Shown: positions 33,815 to 42,540, counted from the first letter of the stretch. The stretch: 64,000 nt of DNA from Fimbriimonadaceae bacterium (GCA_019638795.1 JAHBTB010000002.1:62001-126000), one strand, 5' to 3'. Numbers and translations: made by a program. The notes: generated by a model not told the origin, from the letters alone.

Positions 33815-34603
33815 TCACCTCTTGAGGTTGTTCAGGATGCCGAGCATGTCGTCGGCGCTTTGGATGGCCTTCGAGTTGATCTCGTAGGCACGTTGGGCGG
33901 TGATCATGCGGACCATCTCTTCGACGACCTGCACGTTCGAGCCTTCGTAGGCGTACTGCTGGAGCGAACCACTGCCTTCCTTGCCGGGGGTCAGCTCGGT
34001 CGGTGAGCCACTGCCACCTCCGGCCATATAGATGTTCTGGCCGACACGGGTCAGACCGGCCGGGTTGCTGAAGGTGCAGATCGTGATGTTGCCGACTGTC
34101 GTCGGGTCGTCGTTACCCGGAAGGACGCAGGCGACCTCGCCGCTCGGGGAAATCGTCAACGCCCGGTATCCCGGCTGGAGGACCAGGTTGGGCTTGAGCT
34201 TATAGCCGTCGGCGGTGACGAACGTCCCGGTCGCATCGATCTTGAACGTGCCGTCCCGGGTGTAGCCGAGTTCTCCCGAGGGCAACTCGACCTGAAAGAA
34301 GCCTTCGCCATTGATCGCCATGTCGGTGGCGTTGGGCGAGGTTGTCAGCGAACCATTGGCAAAGCTGGTCGCCGAGGCGGCGAATTTGGCACCCAGGCCG
34401 ATCTGGGCCGACTCGGGCAGTCGGGTGTCGCCGCCGGACGTGGCGCCCGAAGCGCGGAACGTCTGGTACATCAAGTCCTGGAACTCGGCGCGCTGGGACT
34501 TAAACGCCGTCGTGTTGACGTTTGCCAGGTTGTTGGCGATGACGTCCATGTTTGTTTGTTGGGCGACCATTCCGGTGCCGGCAGTACTGAGTGCTCGCAT
34601 CAT
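33815..34603 (-). CDS. flgG: flagellar distal rod protein FlgG
   Basis: The 262-residue rod protein starts MMRALSTAGTGMVAQQTNMDVIANNLANVNTTAFKSQ, the FlgG N motif. It has INGEGFFQVELPSGELGYTRDG in the middle and ends VVEEMVRMITAQRAYEINSKAIQSADDMLGILNNL, the FlgG C motif. Length matches the family (about 260). It lies between flgF and flgA; 125 bases upstream hold no obvious gene. Confidence 0.95.
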   Translation of the reverse strand: MMRALSTAGTGMVAQQTNMDVIANNLANVNTTAFKSQRAEFQDLMYQTFRASGATSGGDTRLPESAQIGLGAKFAASATSFANGSLTTSPNATDMAINGEGFFQVELPSGELGYTRDGTFKIDATGTFVTADGYKLKPNLVLQPGYRALTISPSGEVACVLPGNDDPTTVGNITICTFSNPAGLTRVGQNIYMAGGGSGSPTELTPGKEGSGSLQQYAYEGSNVQVVEEMVRMITAQRAYEINSKAIQSADDMLGILNNLKR

Positions 34604-34728
34604 AGGGCAGGGACCACGCTTTGTAAGGTTTTCGTTCAGTCATGTCCATGCCTTCCTGGCCGTTCGGCGCGGGCCGCTTCGGGACCTGCGCCCATCTCCG
34701 CCCCCTTCATGGGTGCGGTCCGGTGTCG

Positions 34729-35460
34729 TCAACGGGACTGGAGGGTCTGGATGAGTTTTTCGTTGGCCTCGTCTTCCGATTGCGCGCTCTTTTGCGCCAT
34801 CTCAAAGGCCCGGTTGAGTCGGATCATCGCGATCATCTCTTGGACCGCGTTGACGTTACTGGTCTCGATGGTGTGCTGGCGGACGTCGACCCGCTCCGGC
34901 GCCATCAGTTGGGCGTTGGCACAGGAGTACTGGTCACTCCCGTTCTTGTAGAAATCTCCGGTGTAGACACCGATCACGGCGACGGTCTTGCCGTCCACCG
35001 AGACTTCACCGCTCTTGCTGACGGTGAACACTCCCTCGGGAAGGTCGATCGGGGCGCCGTCCCGGCTGAGAACGGGAAAGCCGCGCTTGCTGACCAACTG
35101 GCCCTTGTCGCTACGTGAGAACGCACCGTCGCGGGTGTATTGGACGCCGTCAATGCCTTCGACCGCGAAGAGCCCGTCCGGATTGCCGAGGGCAAAGTCC
35201 AGCGGGTTGCCGGTGGACACAAAGTTTCCGGGAGTCCATTCCGTGAACACCCCCTTGGAGATCGGCCCGGCGCCGATCTTGCCTAAGTCGTTGCCTAGGG
35301 CCCCTTGGCGTCGAGCGGCCGCTTCGAGGCCGTCGTTGAACACCATGACGTCCCTCTTGAAGCCGGTCGTGTTCGTGTTCGCCAGGTTGTTGGCGATCAC
35401 GTCCATCCACTGGGTGGCTGTCGCCATCCCCGTGCCGGCTGCATAAAGACCCCTTTGCAT
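34729..35460 (-). CDS. flgF: flagellar proximal rod protein FlgF
   Basis: The 243-residue protein starts MQRGLYAAGTGMATATQWMDVIANNLANTNTTGFKRD. It has GLFAVEGIDGVQYTRDG in the middle and a C-terminal VQEMIAMIRLNRAFEMAQKSAQ. It resembles FlgF more than FlgG by length and by the order flgF-flgG, although the two paralogs are hard to tell apart. It is the first gene of the flagellar transcript; its upstream region holds a CCCGATAA sequence 10 bases before the ATG. Confidence 0.85.
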   Translation of the reverse strand: MQRGLYAAGTGMATATQWMDVIANNLANTNTTGFKRDVMVFNDGLEAAARRQGALGNDLGKIGAGPISKGVFTEWTPGNFVSTGNPLDFALGNPDGLFAVEGIDGVQYTRDGAFSRSDKGQLVSKRGFPVLSRDGAPIDLPEGVFTVSKSGEVSVDGKTVAVIGVYTGDFYKNGSDQYSCANAQLMAPERVDVRQHTIETSNVNAVQEMIAMIRLNRAFEMAQKSAQSEDEANEKLIQTLQSR

Positions 35461-35470
35461 CCTGGTATGT

Positions 35471-35478
35471 TTATCGGG
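35471..35478 (-). promoter_or_regulatory. CCCGATAA, possible sigma-28-type -10 element before flgF
   Basis: On the minus strand CCCGATAA lies 10 bases before the flgF start and differs from the flagellar sigma-28 consensus -10 (GCCGATAA) at one base. No matching TAAA -35 box is at the right spacing, so this is only a candidate. Confidence 0.3.
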
Positions 35479-35536
35479 TTCGGTTGCGACAGGGCGAGGG
35501 CCTATACTTGGCAATCGACTTCAGGTTTTCGACGCC

Positions 35537-36274
35537 ATGAGCCTCGCGGGCCGGTTGAGCAGACACAAGGGCGGCCCGCCGACGCGGACGGTGAGGCCCG
35601 GCCAGTGGGCCCTCCTCGGCGCCGGAGCGGCGTCGGTCGCGCTCTGGGCGGTTCCTCCCCTCCGGTTCCTCCTCTGGCCCCTCACGCTGTTCAACACCCA
35701 CGTCCACGAGCTGTGCCATGCCCTCGCCGCCCTGGCGACCGGCGGACAGGTCGAGCACATCCTTGTCCGCCCGGACGGCAGCGGCGTGACCCCGGTGATG
35801 GGCGGCAACCTCCTTGTCTTGGCCAGCGCGGGCTACCTGGGTTCGGCGGTCGTCGGGGGCCTGATGATCGCGTTTGCCCGGACAGAGAAGTCATCGCGGG
35901 CCGTCATGGCCACGGTGGGCGCCATGTTGGGGCTCTCCATGCTCCTTTTTGTCCGTGGTGAACTGGCCGGCCTCGCCATGGGAGCGTTCTGGACGGCCGC
36001 GTTCTTGGCGGGGGCGAAGTTCCTGCGCAAAGACGCCGCCGTGTTTGTCGCCCGGTTCATGGGCATGCAACTGGGATTGACCGCCCTCCAGGCCGTGACC
36101 GTCCTGCTTCGCCTGAGCACCTCATCGGAGGCCATGTCGGACGCCAAGATCCTGGAGCAGGCCTCACTCGTGCCCGCGGTCTTCTGGGCCCTCGGTTGGG
36201 CGGCGTGTGCTGTCGTCGCCCTGTGGCTCGGCCTTCGGTCCGCGTGGCGCGGCGCGGCCCGCGAGGGCAAGTGA
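35537..36274 (+). CDS. M50-type membrane metalloprotease
   Basis: The 245-residue protein has predicted membrane helices at about 25-50, 92-112, 120-145, 150-165, 180-200 and 215-235. HELCHALAAL (zinc motif HExxH, residues 57-61) lies near the first membrane segment. This fits site-2-protease-like M50/M50B proteins. The substrate is unknown. A TATACT box lies at 35503-35508, 28 bases before the ATG. It is divergent from flgF and abuts prfA tail to tail. Confidence 0.7.
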   Translation: MSLAGRLSRHKGGPPTRTVRPGQWALLGAGAASVALWAVPPLRFLLWPLTLFNTHVHELCHALAALATGGQVEHILVRPDGSGVTPVMGGNLLVLASAGYLGSAVVGGLMIAFARTEKSSRAVMATVGAMLGLSMLLFVRGELAGLAMGAFWTAAFLAGAKFLRKDAAVFVARFMGMQLGLTALQAVTVLLRLSTSSEAMSDAKILEQASLVPAVFWALGWAACAVVALWLGLRSAWRGAAREGK

Positions 36275-36278
36275 CCCG

Positions 36279-37355
36279 CTATCCCGTCGCGGCGGCTTCG
36301 CCCGCCTCGGCCAGCAGCCGCGCCTGATGCTCCTGGACCAGCGCGTCCACCATCTTTTGCAGGTCGCCGTCCATGAAGCCGTTGACGTCGAAGACGTCCA
36401 TCCCGATCCGGTGGTCGGTGACCCGGTTCTGGACGAAGTGGTACGTCCGGATCTTTTCTGACCGGTCGCCACTCCCGATCTGGCCCTTTCTGAGTTCCCC
36501 GCGCTCCTTGGCCTGCCGCTCCTGCTCCGCTTCGTAGAGCTTGGCCTTCAGCACCGACAAGGCCCGCAACTTGTTCTGTTGTTGCGACCGCTCGTCCTGG
36601 CAGGTCACGACGATGCCGCTCGGACGATGGATGATGCGGATCGCGGTCTCGTTCTTCTGCATGTGCTGACCACCCGCGCTCGACGACCGGAAAGTCGAGA
36701 TGTCGAGGTCTTTCTCGTTCACCTCGATGTCCACGTCTTCGACCTCGGGCATGACCGCCACCGTGACGGTGGAGGTGTGGAGACGCCCACTGCTTTCCGT
36801 GGCCGGCACGCGCTGCACCCGGTGGACGCCGCTCTCGTGCTTGAGCTGGCTGTACGCCCCCGGTTGGGCGATCGTGAAGCACACGTATGACGCGCCACCG
36901 ATGCCGCTTTCTTCCAGGTCGATGATCTCGTACTTCCACTTTTTGCGCTCGGCGTAGCGGGTGTACATCCGGAAGAGCTGCATGGCAAAGAGAGCCGCCT
37001 CGTCACCGCCCGCCGCCGACCGGATCTCCATGATCACGCTCTTGTCGTCGTTCGGGTCCTTGGGCAAGAGCATGACCTTGAGGGTCTCCTCGTGCCGCGC
37101 GATGGTGGCTTTGAGCACGTCGACCTCCTCTTGGGCGGCGTCCTTCATGTCCGGGTCGCCGAGCAGGCCCTCTGCTTCGTCCAGTTCCTTGAGGGCGCGC
37201 TTGTAGGCCCGGATCTCTTCGACCAAGTCTTCCAGGTCGGCCCGGGCCTTGCCGAGACGCTGCATGTCCGCTTGGCGGGTCACCAGGTCGGGGTCTTGCA
37301 GTTGCCGCTCGATCTCGTCGAATCGCGCCTCGATCTCGGCCAGTCTCTCCAGCAT
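36279..37355 (-). CDS. prfA: peptide chain release factor 1
   Basis: The 358-residue protein has the GGQ motif (SSAGGQHMQKNETAIRI) that triggers peptide release. It also has the codon-reading region VHRVQRVPATESSGRLHTSTV, typical of RF1 (UAA/UAG). The ATG at 37355 matches the family length (about 360). A TACAAT box lies 11 bases before it. It is divergent from plsC. Confidence 0.95.
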   Translation of the reverse strand: MLERLAEIEARFDEIERQLQDPDLVTRQADMQRLGKARADLEDLVEEIRAYKRALKELDEAEGLLGDPDMKDAAQEEVDVLKATIARHEETLKVMLLPKDPNDDKSVIMEIRSAAGGDEAALFAMQLFRMYTRYAERKKWKYEIIDLEESGIGGASYVCFTIAQPGAYSQLKHESGVHRVQRVPATESSGRLHTSTVTVAVMPEVEDVDIEVNEKDLDISTFRSSSAGGQHMQKNETAIRIIHRPSGIVVTCQDERSQQQNKLRALSVLKAKLYEAEQERQAKERGELRKGQIGSGDRSEKIRTYHFVQNRVTDHRIGMDVFDVNGFMDGDLQKMVDALVQEHQARLLAEAGEAAATG

Positions 37356-37447
37356 AGGCGGGGCGGATTGTACCGGCCTGGACTCAGGGCGCCCCGACTT
37401 GGAACCACCCGCCGCGTCGGCCGACCAGGGACCCTCCATAATCGCGG

Positions 37448-38146
37448 GTGGTGAAGCGGGAAGGGACGCTGTGGTACCGGTTTGTCTCGTGGCTCATGCG
37501 CGTGGGATATCTCGGCCTCATGGGCGGGGTCAGGATCCACGGCATGGAGAACGTCCCCATGTCCGGGGCCGTGATCATCGCCCCCGTCCACGTCAGTTTT
37601 CTTGACCCGCCCGTGCTGGGCGGTGTCTGCCCCCGTTCGCTCCGGTTCATGGCCAAGGAGGAACTGTTCAAGGGGCCGCTCGGCGCGCTGATCCGGTCGC
37701 TGGGGGCGTTCCCGGTCAAGCGCCGCACGACCGACACCGCCGCCGTACGGCTCGCCATCGAGGAGCTAGGCAAAGGGCGCGCCCTCATCATGTTCCCCGA
37801 GGGCCAACGGGGCGACGCCGTCACCATGCAACCGATCCAAAGCGGCATGGCGATGCTCGCCAAGAAGACCGGTGCACAGGTCGTCCCCGTCGGCCTTGGC
37901 GGCACCAACATCATGTGGCCGCGCGGTTCCAAGAAGATCCGCCGGGCAAGGATCACCGTCGTCTTCGGCAGACCCTTCACCTACGCCGACATCAATGCCG
38001 GCGACGACAAAGAGGCGCGGCGGCTCTTTGCCGAGCGGCTCGGGTCGGACATCTTGAGGCTGACCAACGAGGCGGGCCTACCTCTCAAAGCTTTTGAGAC
38101 CAAGCCAGACCCAGTGACGGCCGACCGTCCCGCGCCAACAGCTTGA
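37448..38146 (+). CDS. plsC: 1-acyl-sn-glycerol-3-phosphate acyltransferase (PlsC)
   Basis: The 232-residue membrane-associated acyltransferase has the PlsC motifs HVSFLDPP (H-x4-D, catalytic) and MFPEGQRGDA (FPEGxR, substrate binding). It makes phosphatidic acid from lysophosphatidic acid. The start is one of two adjacent GTG codons (37448 or 37451). The 3' end overlaps the convergent barrel-like gene by 62 bases, an unusually long antisense overlap. Confidence 0.87.
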   Translation: MVKREGTLWYRFVSWLMRVGYLGLMGGVRIHGMENVPMSGAVIIAPVHVSFLDPPVLGGVCPRSLRFMAKEELFKGPLGALIRSLGAFPVKRRTTDTAAVRLAIEELGKGRALIMFPEGQRGDAVTMQPIQSGMAMLAKKTGAQVVPVGLGGTNIMWPRGSKKIRRARITVVFGRPFTYADINAGDDKEARRLFAERLGSDILRLTNEAGLPLKAFETKPDPVTADRPAPTA

Positions 38147-38693
38147 CACTGAGGGCGGGGAGGGGCCGGATCTCTGCTCCCGCCGTGGTCCTCACCGAGT
38201 CGTACTCGGCGATAAAGCGCACCTGAGGCGAAAAGGGCAGGGACGCACCGACGAAGAGCAACCCCTCCCTACGGGTCCAGAACCCAAAGTGCAGTTCAGT
38301 CGGCACGTCTTGGTTCAGTTCGCCGTCGTTGCCCAGCCGCCACGTGGTCGCCAAGTAGAGGGCCCGGCCTTCCGGCGTCACGTTGGCCCCGTCGATCAAG
38401 CCGAAGGAGACGCCCGGCGACGTGTCGGTGATCGGGGCGACGACGTTATAGGCCGCGTCGAACGACACCTTCCCTGTCTCACCGCTGGCCCGGAACCATG
38501 TCGCCGCGACCTCGACACTCCGGTCCACCCCGTAAGCAAGCCATGCTTGCTGCGATTTGTCGCCCCCCCACTCGACGCCTTCGAGCTTAAAGTAGCCCGA
38601 GTACACCTTGGTCCCGGTCGGGACGGAGACCAAGCGGTCGGCCCAGGAAACTCCGGCCAACGCGGCCAGCCCCACCACCAAAGCCGACCTCAC
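38085..38693 (-). CDS. predicted outer-membrane beta-barrel or beta-rich secreted protein
   Basis: The 202-residue protein has a signal peptide ending GVSWA. Repeated short strands with alternating hydrophobic residues follow (AWLAYGVDRSVEVAATWF, ELHFGFWTRREGLLFVGASL, VRFIAEYDSVRTTAGAEIRP, SVKLLARDGRPSLGLAW). The ending in SLGLAWSQKL resembles an outer-membrane barrel strand. It may be a YjbH-like small barrel. The GTG at 38693 overlaps the acyl-CoA dehydrogenase stop (GTGA), so the two are co-translated. The 3' end overlaps plsC. Confidence 0.55.
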   Translation of the reverse strand: MRSALVVGLAALAGVSWADRLVSVPTGTKVYSGYFKLEGVEWGGDKSQQAWLAYGVDRSVEVAATWFRASGETGKVSFDAAYNVVAPITDTSPGVSFGLIDGANVTPEGRALYLATTWRLGNDGELNQDVPTELHFGFWTRREGLLFVGASLPFSPQVRFIAEYDSVRTTAGAEIRPLPALSVKLLARDGRPSLGLAWSQKL

Positions 38694-39775
38694 GCGTGAC
38701 CCCCTGCCCGGGCGACCAACCGCCGGAGCGTGCCTTCCATCACGTCGCTGGTCTGGGCCGAGACGGTGTAGACCATGGCCTCCCGGTAGAGGCGCTGGGC
38801 GTCGTGCCGCTTTCCAGCCGCCTGGCCGCTGTGGGCCGCGACCGCCGCGTGGGTGCACCGTGCCGCCATGTCGATGGCCCAGACCCGGGCGCGCAACCGG
38901 TCTTCACGCGGCAGTCCTTGGTCGTCGGCCAGTGCCTTGCACGCCCTGTGCTCGGCGTCGAGGTCTGTCCATGCCGACTTCACGAACTCCAGCCCCTTCT
39001 TCTCGTAGGCTTGCCACAGCAGGTCGAGCCCGGCCCGGGCGCACCCGATGGCGAACGAAGCTTGGAGGGAGACGTTGATCATGTCGTTGTTCTGGATCCA
39101 GCCTTGCGGCTTGACGAAGGCGACCGCCTCGTCGGGCAGCAACCAGTCTCTGAACTCCACGACCATTGTCATCGCCGCCTCCATCGCCGCCAGCCGCATC
39201 GGCCCCTTGCACCGGACGGTGCCGCCGCCTTGCTCGGTGTCGGCGAACGGGACGACCCCGAACACCGCCTCCCCGTCGGGAAGGCTCGCCCCCACCAGGA
39301 ACTCCCTGAAGAACGAGTGCCCGGTGACCCATGGGGCCGTCCCGTTCAGGCGGTACCCGCCGGTGACCTTCGCTGCGGTCAAGACCGGCGGGCCAGACCG
39401 GCGGAGTTGGCTGAAACCGATGCCGATTGTCCGGGTGCCGTCGTCCATCCCGGGCAGATACCGGGCTTTGAACTCGTCCGGCGCCCCCTTGGCGATCATC
39501 GAGGCGGCGCTCTGGTGTTGAGTCTGCAAAAAGGCAAACGCCCCGCTGGCCCGGGCGGCCTCCTCTTGGAAGGCGCGGAACTGCGGCTCGGAGACCTCCG
39601 GGCCGCCATAGGCTTGCGGCAACCGCAGCGCCATCAACCGTCGTTCACCCATGGCCGCCAAGACCGGCCTCAGGGCCTCCGGGTCATCGTCCAGCGTGTT
39701 CGCCGAGGGCCGGACGACTTCCTCCAAGAAAGCCACGGCCCGCCCCAGGGTCTCGGTCTCTGTCACGCTTGCCAT
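38690..39775 (-). CDS. acyl-CoA dehydrogenase-family flavoprotein
   Basis: The 361-residue protein has the dehydrogenase layout: a helical N domain, a beta domain with IGIGFSQLRRSGPPVLTAAKV and GYRLNGTAPWVTGHSF, and a helical C domain with MNVSLQASFAIGCARAGLDLLW-like segments. The beta-domain motif supports acyl-CoA/FAD binding. The catalytic glutamate cannot be placed by eye. It lies after glcE and before the barrel gene in one transcript. It could act on a short or branched acyl-CoA, or be a flavin monooxygenase-like relative. Confidence 0.72.
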   Translation of the reverse strand: MASVTETETLGRAVAFLEEVVRPSANTLDDDPEALRPVLAAMGERRLMALRLPQAYGGPEVSEPQFRAFQEEAARASGAFAFLQTQHQSAASMIAKGAPDEFKARYLPGMDDGTRTIGIGFSQLRRSGPPVLTAAKVTGGYRLNGTAPWVTGHSFFREFLVGASLPDGEAVFGVVPFADTEQGGGTVRCKGPMRLAAMEAAMTMVVEFRDWLLPDEAVAFVKPQGWIQNNDMINVSLQASFAIGCARAGLDLLWQAYEKKGLEFVKSAWTDLDAEHRACKALADDQGLPREDRLRARVWAIDMAARCTHAAVAAHSGQAAGKRHDAQRLYREAMVYTVSAQTSDVMEGTLRRLVARAGGHA

Positions 39776-40470
39776 CCTTCGACGAACCTCCCGTCCGGGT
39801 CAAGGATACTTTTCGCCCGCCGCTCCAGGTCGGGGACCACGGAGGGCGACCGCGACCCGCCGCGGCCCACCCACCACTCCGCGCCAGGCGGCGGCGCTGC
39901 CCCCCAAGCCACCTGGCCGTCCGACCAGACCGCCCTGACCTCGCCATATTGGGGGGCCTGCAGGCCTTCGACCAGCGACGCGGGCCATAGACGGAGGGAC
40001 ACCGAGACGCAGACGGCCAGTCCGCCCCGTGACCCGACCAAGAACCGGTGCCCGTCGTAGCCCGCCACACTCTTGGCGACCTTGGCCCCCACCCGGCATA
40101 GGCTTCCGTCGCCTCGCATCACTTGCATGCCGAGCACCCAGTCACGGGTCTCGGTGCCCCAGGCGGGGAGACCGCCCATCAACAGACCTCCCACCGTCCC
40201 GTAGCGCTGGGTCACCACGTCTTCGCCCTGGGCCAATGGCAGCCCTAGCCCGTGCGAGGCCAGCTCTTCGACCAGGTCGACGACCAGCGTCCCGGCCCGC
40301 ACCGTGACGAGCCGGTCTGCCACCGAAAGTTCTTCGATCCCGACCAACCCCCGCGTCGAGACGGTCGGCCCGTCCCACGGCGTGCACCATTCCAGCCGGG
40401 AACCCGTGCCGACCACGCGCACCTGACCGTGGGACAGCACCGCGTCCCTCAGATCGGCGACCACACTCAC
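39763..40470 (-). CDS. glcE: FAD-binding protein, glycolate oxidase subunit GlcE-like
   Basis: The 235-residue protein has the FAD-binding PCMH fold: TVRAGTLVVDLVEELASHGLGLPL, YGTVGGLLMGGLP (FAD loop) and DWVLGMQVMRGDGSL, SVAGYDGHRFLVGSRGGLAV. This matches GlcE, a half-length relative of GlcD. The GTG at 40470 overlaps the glcD stop. The iron-sulfur subunit gene glcF does not follow; an acyl-CoA dehydrogenase gene does. Confidence 0.82.
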   Translation of the reverse strand: MSVVADLRDAVLSHGQVRVVGTGSRLEWCTPWDGPTVSTRGLVGIEELSVADRLVTVRAGTLVVDLVEELASHGLGLPLAQGEDVVTQRYGTVGGLLMGGLPAWGTETRDWVLGMQVMRGDGSLCRVGAKVAKSVAGYDGHRFLVGSRGGLAVCVSVSLRLWPASLVEGLQAPQYGEVRAVWSDGQVAWGAAPPPGAEWWVGRGGSRSPSVVPDLERRAKSILDPDGRFVEGWQA

Positions 40471-41885
40471 GTCGCCACCCCGCGCCACCGGACCTTGTGC
40501 TCGACACACGACTTGTTATCAGGCACCACCTTGCACGGGTTGCACAAGGGGTTCTCGTGGAACACCCGGCGAAAGTCCAGCTGGAGGCGCATGGAATCGG
40601 CGTCGAACATGTGGGCAAGGAGGTCTGACTTCTCGACCCCGACCCCATGCTCGCCGCTCACCGACCCGCCAAGCTCCAAGCACCGGCCGATGACTTTCTC
40701 ACCGGCGGCGACGACGCGGTCGACCACCCCGGGCTCCCGCTCGTCGAAGTAAAAGCACGGATGCAGATTGCCGTCTCCAGCATGGAAGATGTTCGCCACA
40801 CCGATCCCCGCCTCTTCGGCCACCGTGTAGACAAAATCGAGCATGTCGGGGAGTTTGCTGGGAGGGATCACCCCGTCGTGGGTGACGATGGTCGGCGCAA
40901 ACCGCCCCATCGCCCCGATGCCTTTCTTGCGGACATGCCATAAACGGGTTCTTTCGGCCTCGTCACGTGCCGTTTCCACCTGGGTCGTGCCGTGCTTTTT
41001 GGCAATTTCGACCACCCGGGCCATCTCGCGCCCTACCGGGGCCGGCTCCCCGTCACACTCCACCAAGAGCATCGCCTTGGTGCCGTCAGGGTAATCGAGC
41101 CCAAACGCCGACCGCACCGCGACAAGGATGCGGTCGTCCATCATCTCCAAGGCGGCGGGCACCACGCCCGCGGCGACGATGTCCGCGACGGTGTCGCACG
41201 CCGCCCGGACACTGGGGAACGAGAAGAGGGCCGTCTCCACCCTCGCGCGGAGCGGCGTCAGCCTCACCCATGCTTCGGTGACGATCCCCAGCGTCCCCTC
41301 CGCCCCCACGACAAGGGAAAGGACGTCATAACCCGGCCCGCGACGGATCTCGCGCACCTCTCCAGAGGCGTCGACAAGCGTGACGGCAAGAATGTGCTGG
41401 GCGGTGACTCCGTACTTGAGGGTGTGCGGCCCGCCGGAGTTCTCCGCGATGTTGCCTCCCAGGGTGCTGACGCTTTGGCTGCTCGGGTCGGGGGCAAACT
41501 CAAACCCGTCCGCCGCGACCGCTGCGGAAAGCCGCGCGTTCGCGATGCCCGTCTGGGCCCTCATCCGGCGGTTCGCCAAGTCGACTTCCAGAATCTGAGT
41601 AAGCCGTTTCGTGCAGATGACGACGCCGCCCAGGGCGGGCATCGCCCCTCCGCTGAGGCCAGTGCCGGCACCCCGCGGGGTGAACGGCAGACCTTGCCTG
41701 TTGCAGTACCGCACGACCGCCGCGACTTGGGCGGTGTCGAGGGGGAGGACCACGGCCTGGGGCGGGAAATGCTCGACGCCATAGGCGTCGGCGTCGTACG
41801 TCCTTTGGACGGCGGGCCCGGTGAGGACGTTGGCTTCCCCGACGATGGCGACCAAGTCGCGCCGCAAGGTCTCCTGATCCGTCAC
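40467..41885 (-). CDS. glcD: FAD-linked glycolate/D-lactate oxidase subunit GlcD
   Basis: The 472-residue flavoprotein has the FAD-binding PCMH domain (PFTPRGAGTGLSGGAMP, SVSTLGGNIAENSGGPHTLKYG) and the FAD-linked oxidase C domain (ANIFHAGDGNLHPCFYFD, SGEHGVG). It oxidises glycolate or D-lactate. The C terminus has NPLCNPCKVVPDNKSC, where GlcD normally ends NPGKV. The start is GTG at 41885, 22 bases from tmk across a shared promoter. Confidence 0.9.
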   Translation of the reverse strand: MTDQETLRRDLVAIVGEANVLTGPAVQRTYDADAYGVEHFPPQAVVLPLDTAQVAAVVRYCNRQGLPFTPRGAGTGLSGGAMPALGGVVICTKRLTQILEVDLANRRMRAQTGIANARLSAAVAADGFEFAPDPSSQSVSTLGGNIAENSGGPHTLKYGVTAQHILAVTLVDASGEVREIRRGPGYDVLSLVVGAEGTLGIVTEAWVRLTPLRARVETALFSFPSVRAACDTVADIVAAGVVPAALEMMDDRILVAVRSAFGLDYPDGTKAMLLVECDGEPAPVGREMARVVEIAKKHGTTQVETARDEAERTRLWHVRKKGIGAMGRFAPTIVTHDGVIPPSKLPDMLDFVYTVAEEAGIGVANIFHAGDGNLHPCFYFDEREPGVVDRVVAAGEKVIGRCLELGGSVSGEHGVGVEKSDLLAHMFDADSMRLQLDFRRVFHENPLCNPCKVVPDNKSCVEHKVRWRGVAT

Positions 41886-41891
41886 GCCCGA

Positions 41892-41901
41892 AGTGTATCC
41901 T
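41892..41901. promoter_or_regulatory. overlapping divergent -10 boxes (glcD / tmk)
   Basis: The plus-strand TATCCT (41896-41901) sits 6 bases before the tmk GTG at 41908. The minus-strand TACACT (41897 down to 41892) sits 6 bases before the glcD GTG at 41885. They share a TA pair. Both fit the TANNNT -10 pattern and imply transcripts starting at the start codons. No clear -35 is seen for either. Confidence 0.5.
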
Positions 41902-41907
41902 CGCGGC

Positions 41908-42531
41908 GTGTTCGTGACGCTCGAAGGGCCGGAAGGGGCGGGAAAATCCACGCTGGCCCGGTCCCTTGCCGCGCGTCTGGAAGCAGGAGGTCACGAGGTC
42001 GTCGTGACCCGTGAACCTGGTGCGGGCCCGTTTGGCGGCGGGGTGCGCCGGCTCCTCCTGGAAGGCGAGGCCATGACGCCTTGGGCCGAGGTCTTTCTCT
42101 TCCTTGCCGACCGGGCCGACCACGTCGCGACCCTTGTCCGTCCCGCGCTGGAGCGGGGCGCTTGGGTGGTTTGCGACCGTCATGCCGACTCGACGGTGGT
42201 GTACCAAGGTCACGCCCGCGGGCTGGACATCGCCGAGCTGCGCCGGCTGAACCGGCTCGCCACCGGCGGGCTGGTGCCAGACCGGACTTTGCTCTTGGAC
42301 CTCCCTGCCGAGGTCGGGCTTGCCCGGGTGAGGGACGCGAACCGGCTCGACGGAGAGTCCATCGATTTCCACCGCCGCGTGCGCGAGGGATTCCTTGCCG
42401 AAGCCGCCTTGGAGCCGACCCGCTGGGTGGTCATTGACGCCAGCCAGCCCGCAACGGCCGTCCTTGACGAGGCGTGGGCCAGCCTCCGCCTGTCCAATGC
42501 GGCCGGAACTTCCGGGCCTGATCTCGGGTAA
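41908..42531 (+). CDS. tmk: thymidylate kinase
   Basis: The 207-residue kinase starts FVTLEGPEGAGKSTLARSLA (P-loop). It has the DR(H) motif CDRHADSTVVYQGHARGL and a lid region with RVRDANRLDGESIDFH. It phosphorylates dTMP to dTDP. The GTG at 41908 puts the P-loop strand at the amino end, as usual; a GTG at 41893 would add five residues and overlap the promoter boxes. Confidence 0.92.
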   Translation: MFVTLEGPEGAGKSTLARSLAARLEAGGHEVVVTREPGAGPFGGGVRRLLLEGEAMTPWAEVFLFLADRADHVATLVRPALERGAWVVCDRHADSTVVYQGHARGLDIAELRRLNRLATGGLVPDRTLLLDLPAEVGLARVRDANRLDGESIDFHRRVREGFLAEAALEPTRWVVIDASQPATAVLDEAWASLRLSNAAGTSGPDLG

Positions 42532-42540
42532 AAGTCACCG

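Noticed and set aside
38696-40060. A 454-codon plus-strand open frame over the acyl-CoA dehydrogenase and glcE genes
   Set aside because: It has no recognisable motif and the opposite-strand genes are clearly real.
41392-41500. Possible repeats or CRISPR-like spacing in the GC-rich coding region
   Set aside because: No repeated unit with even spacing is present; nothing similar was found across the window.
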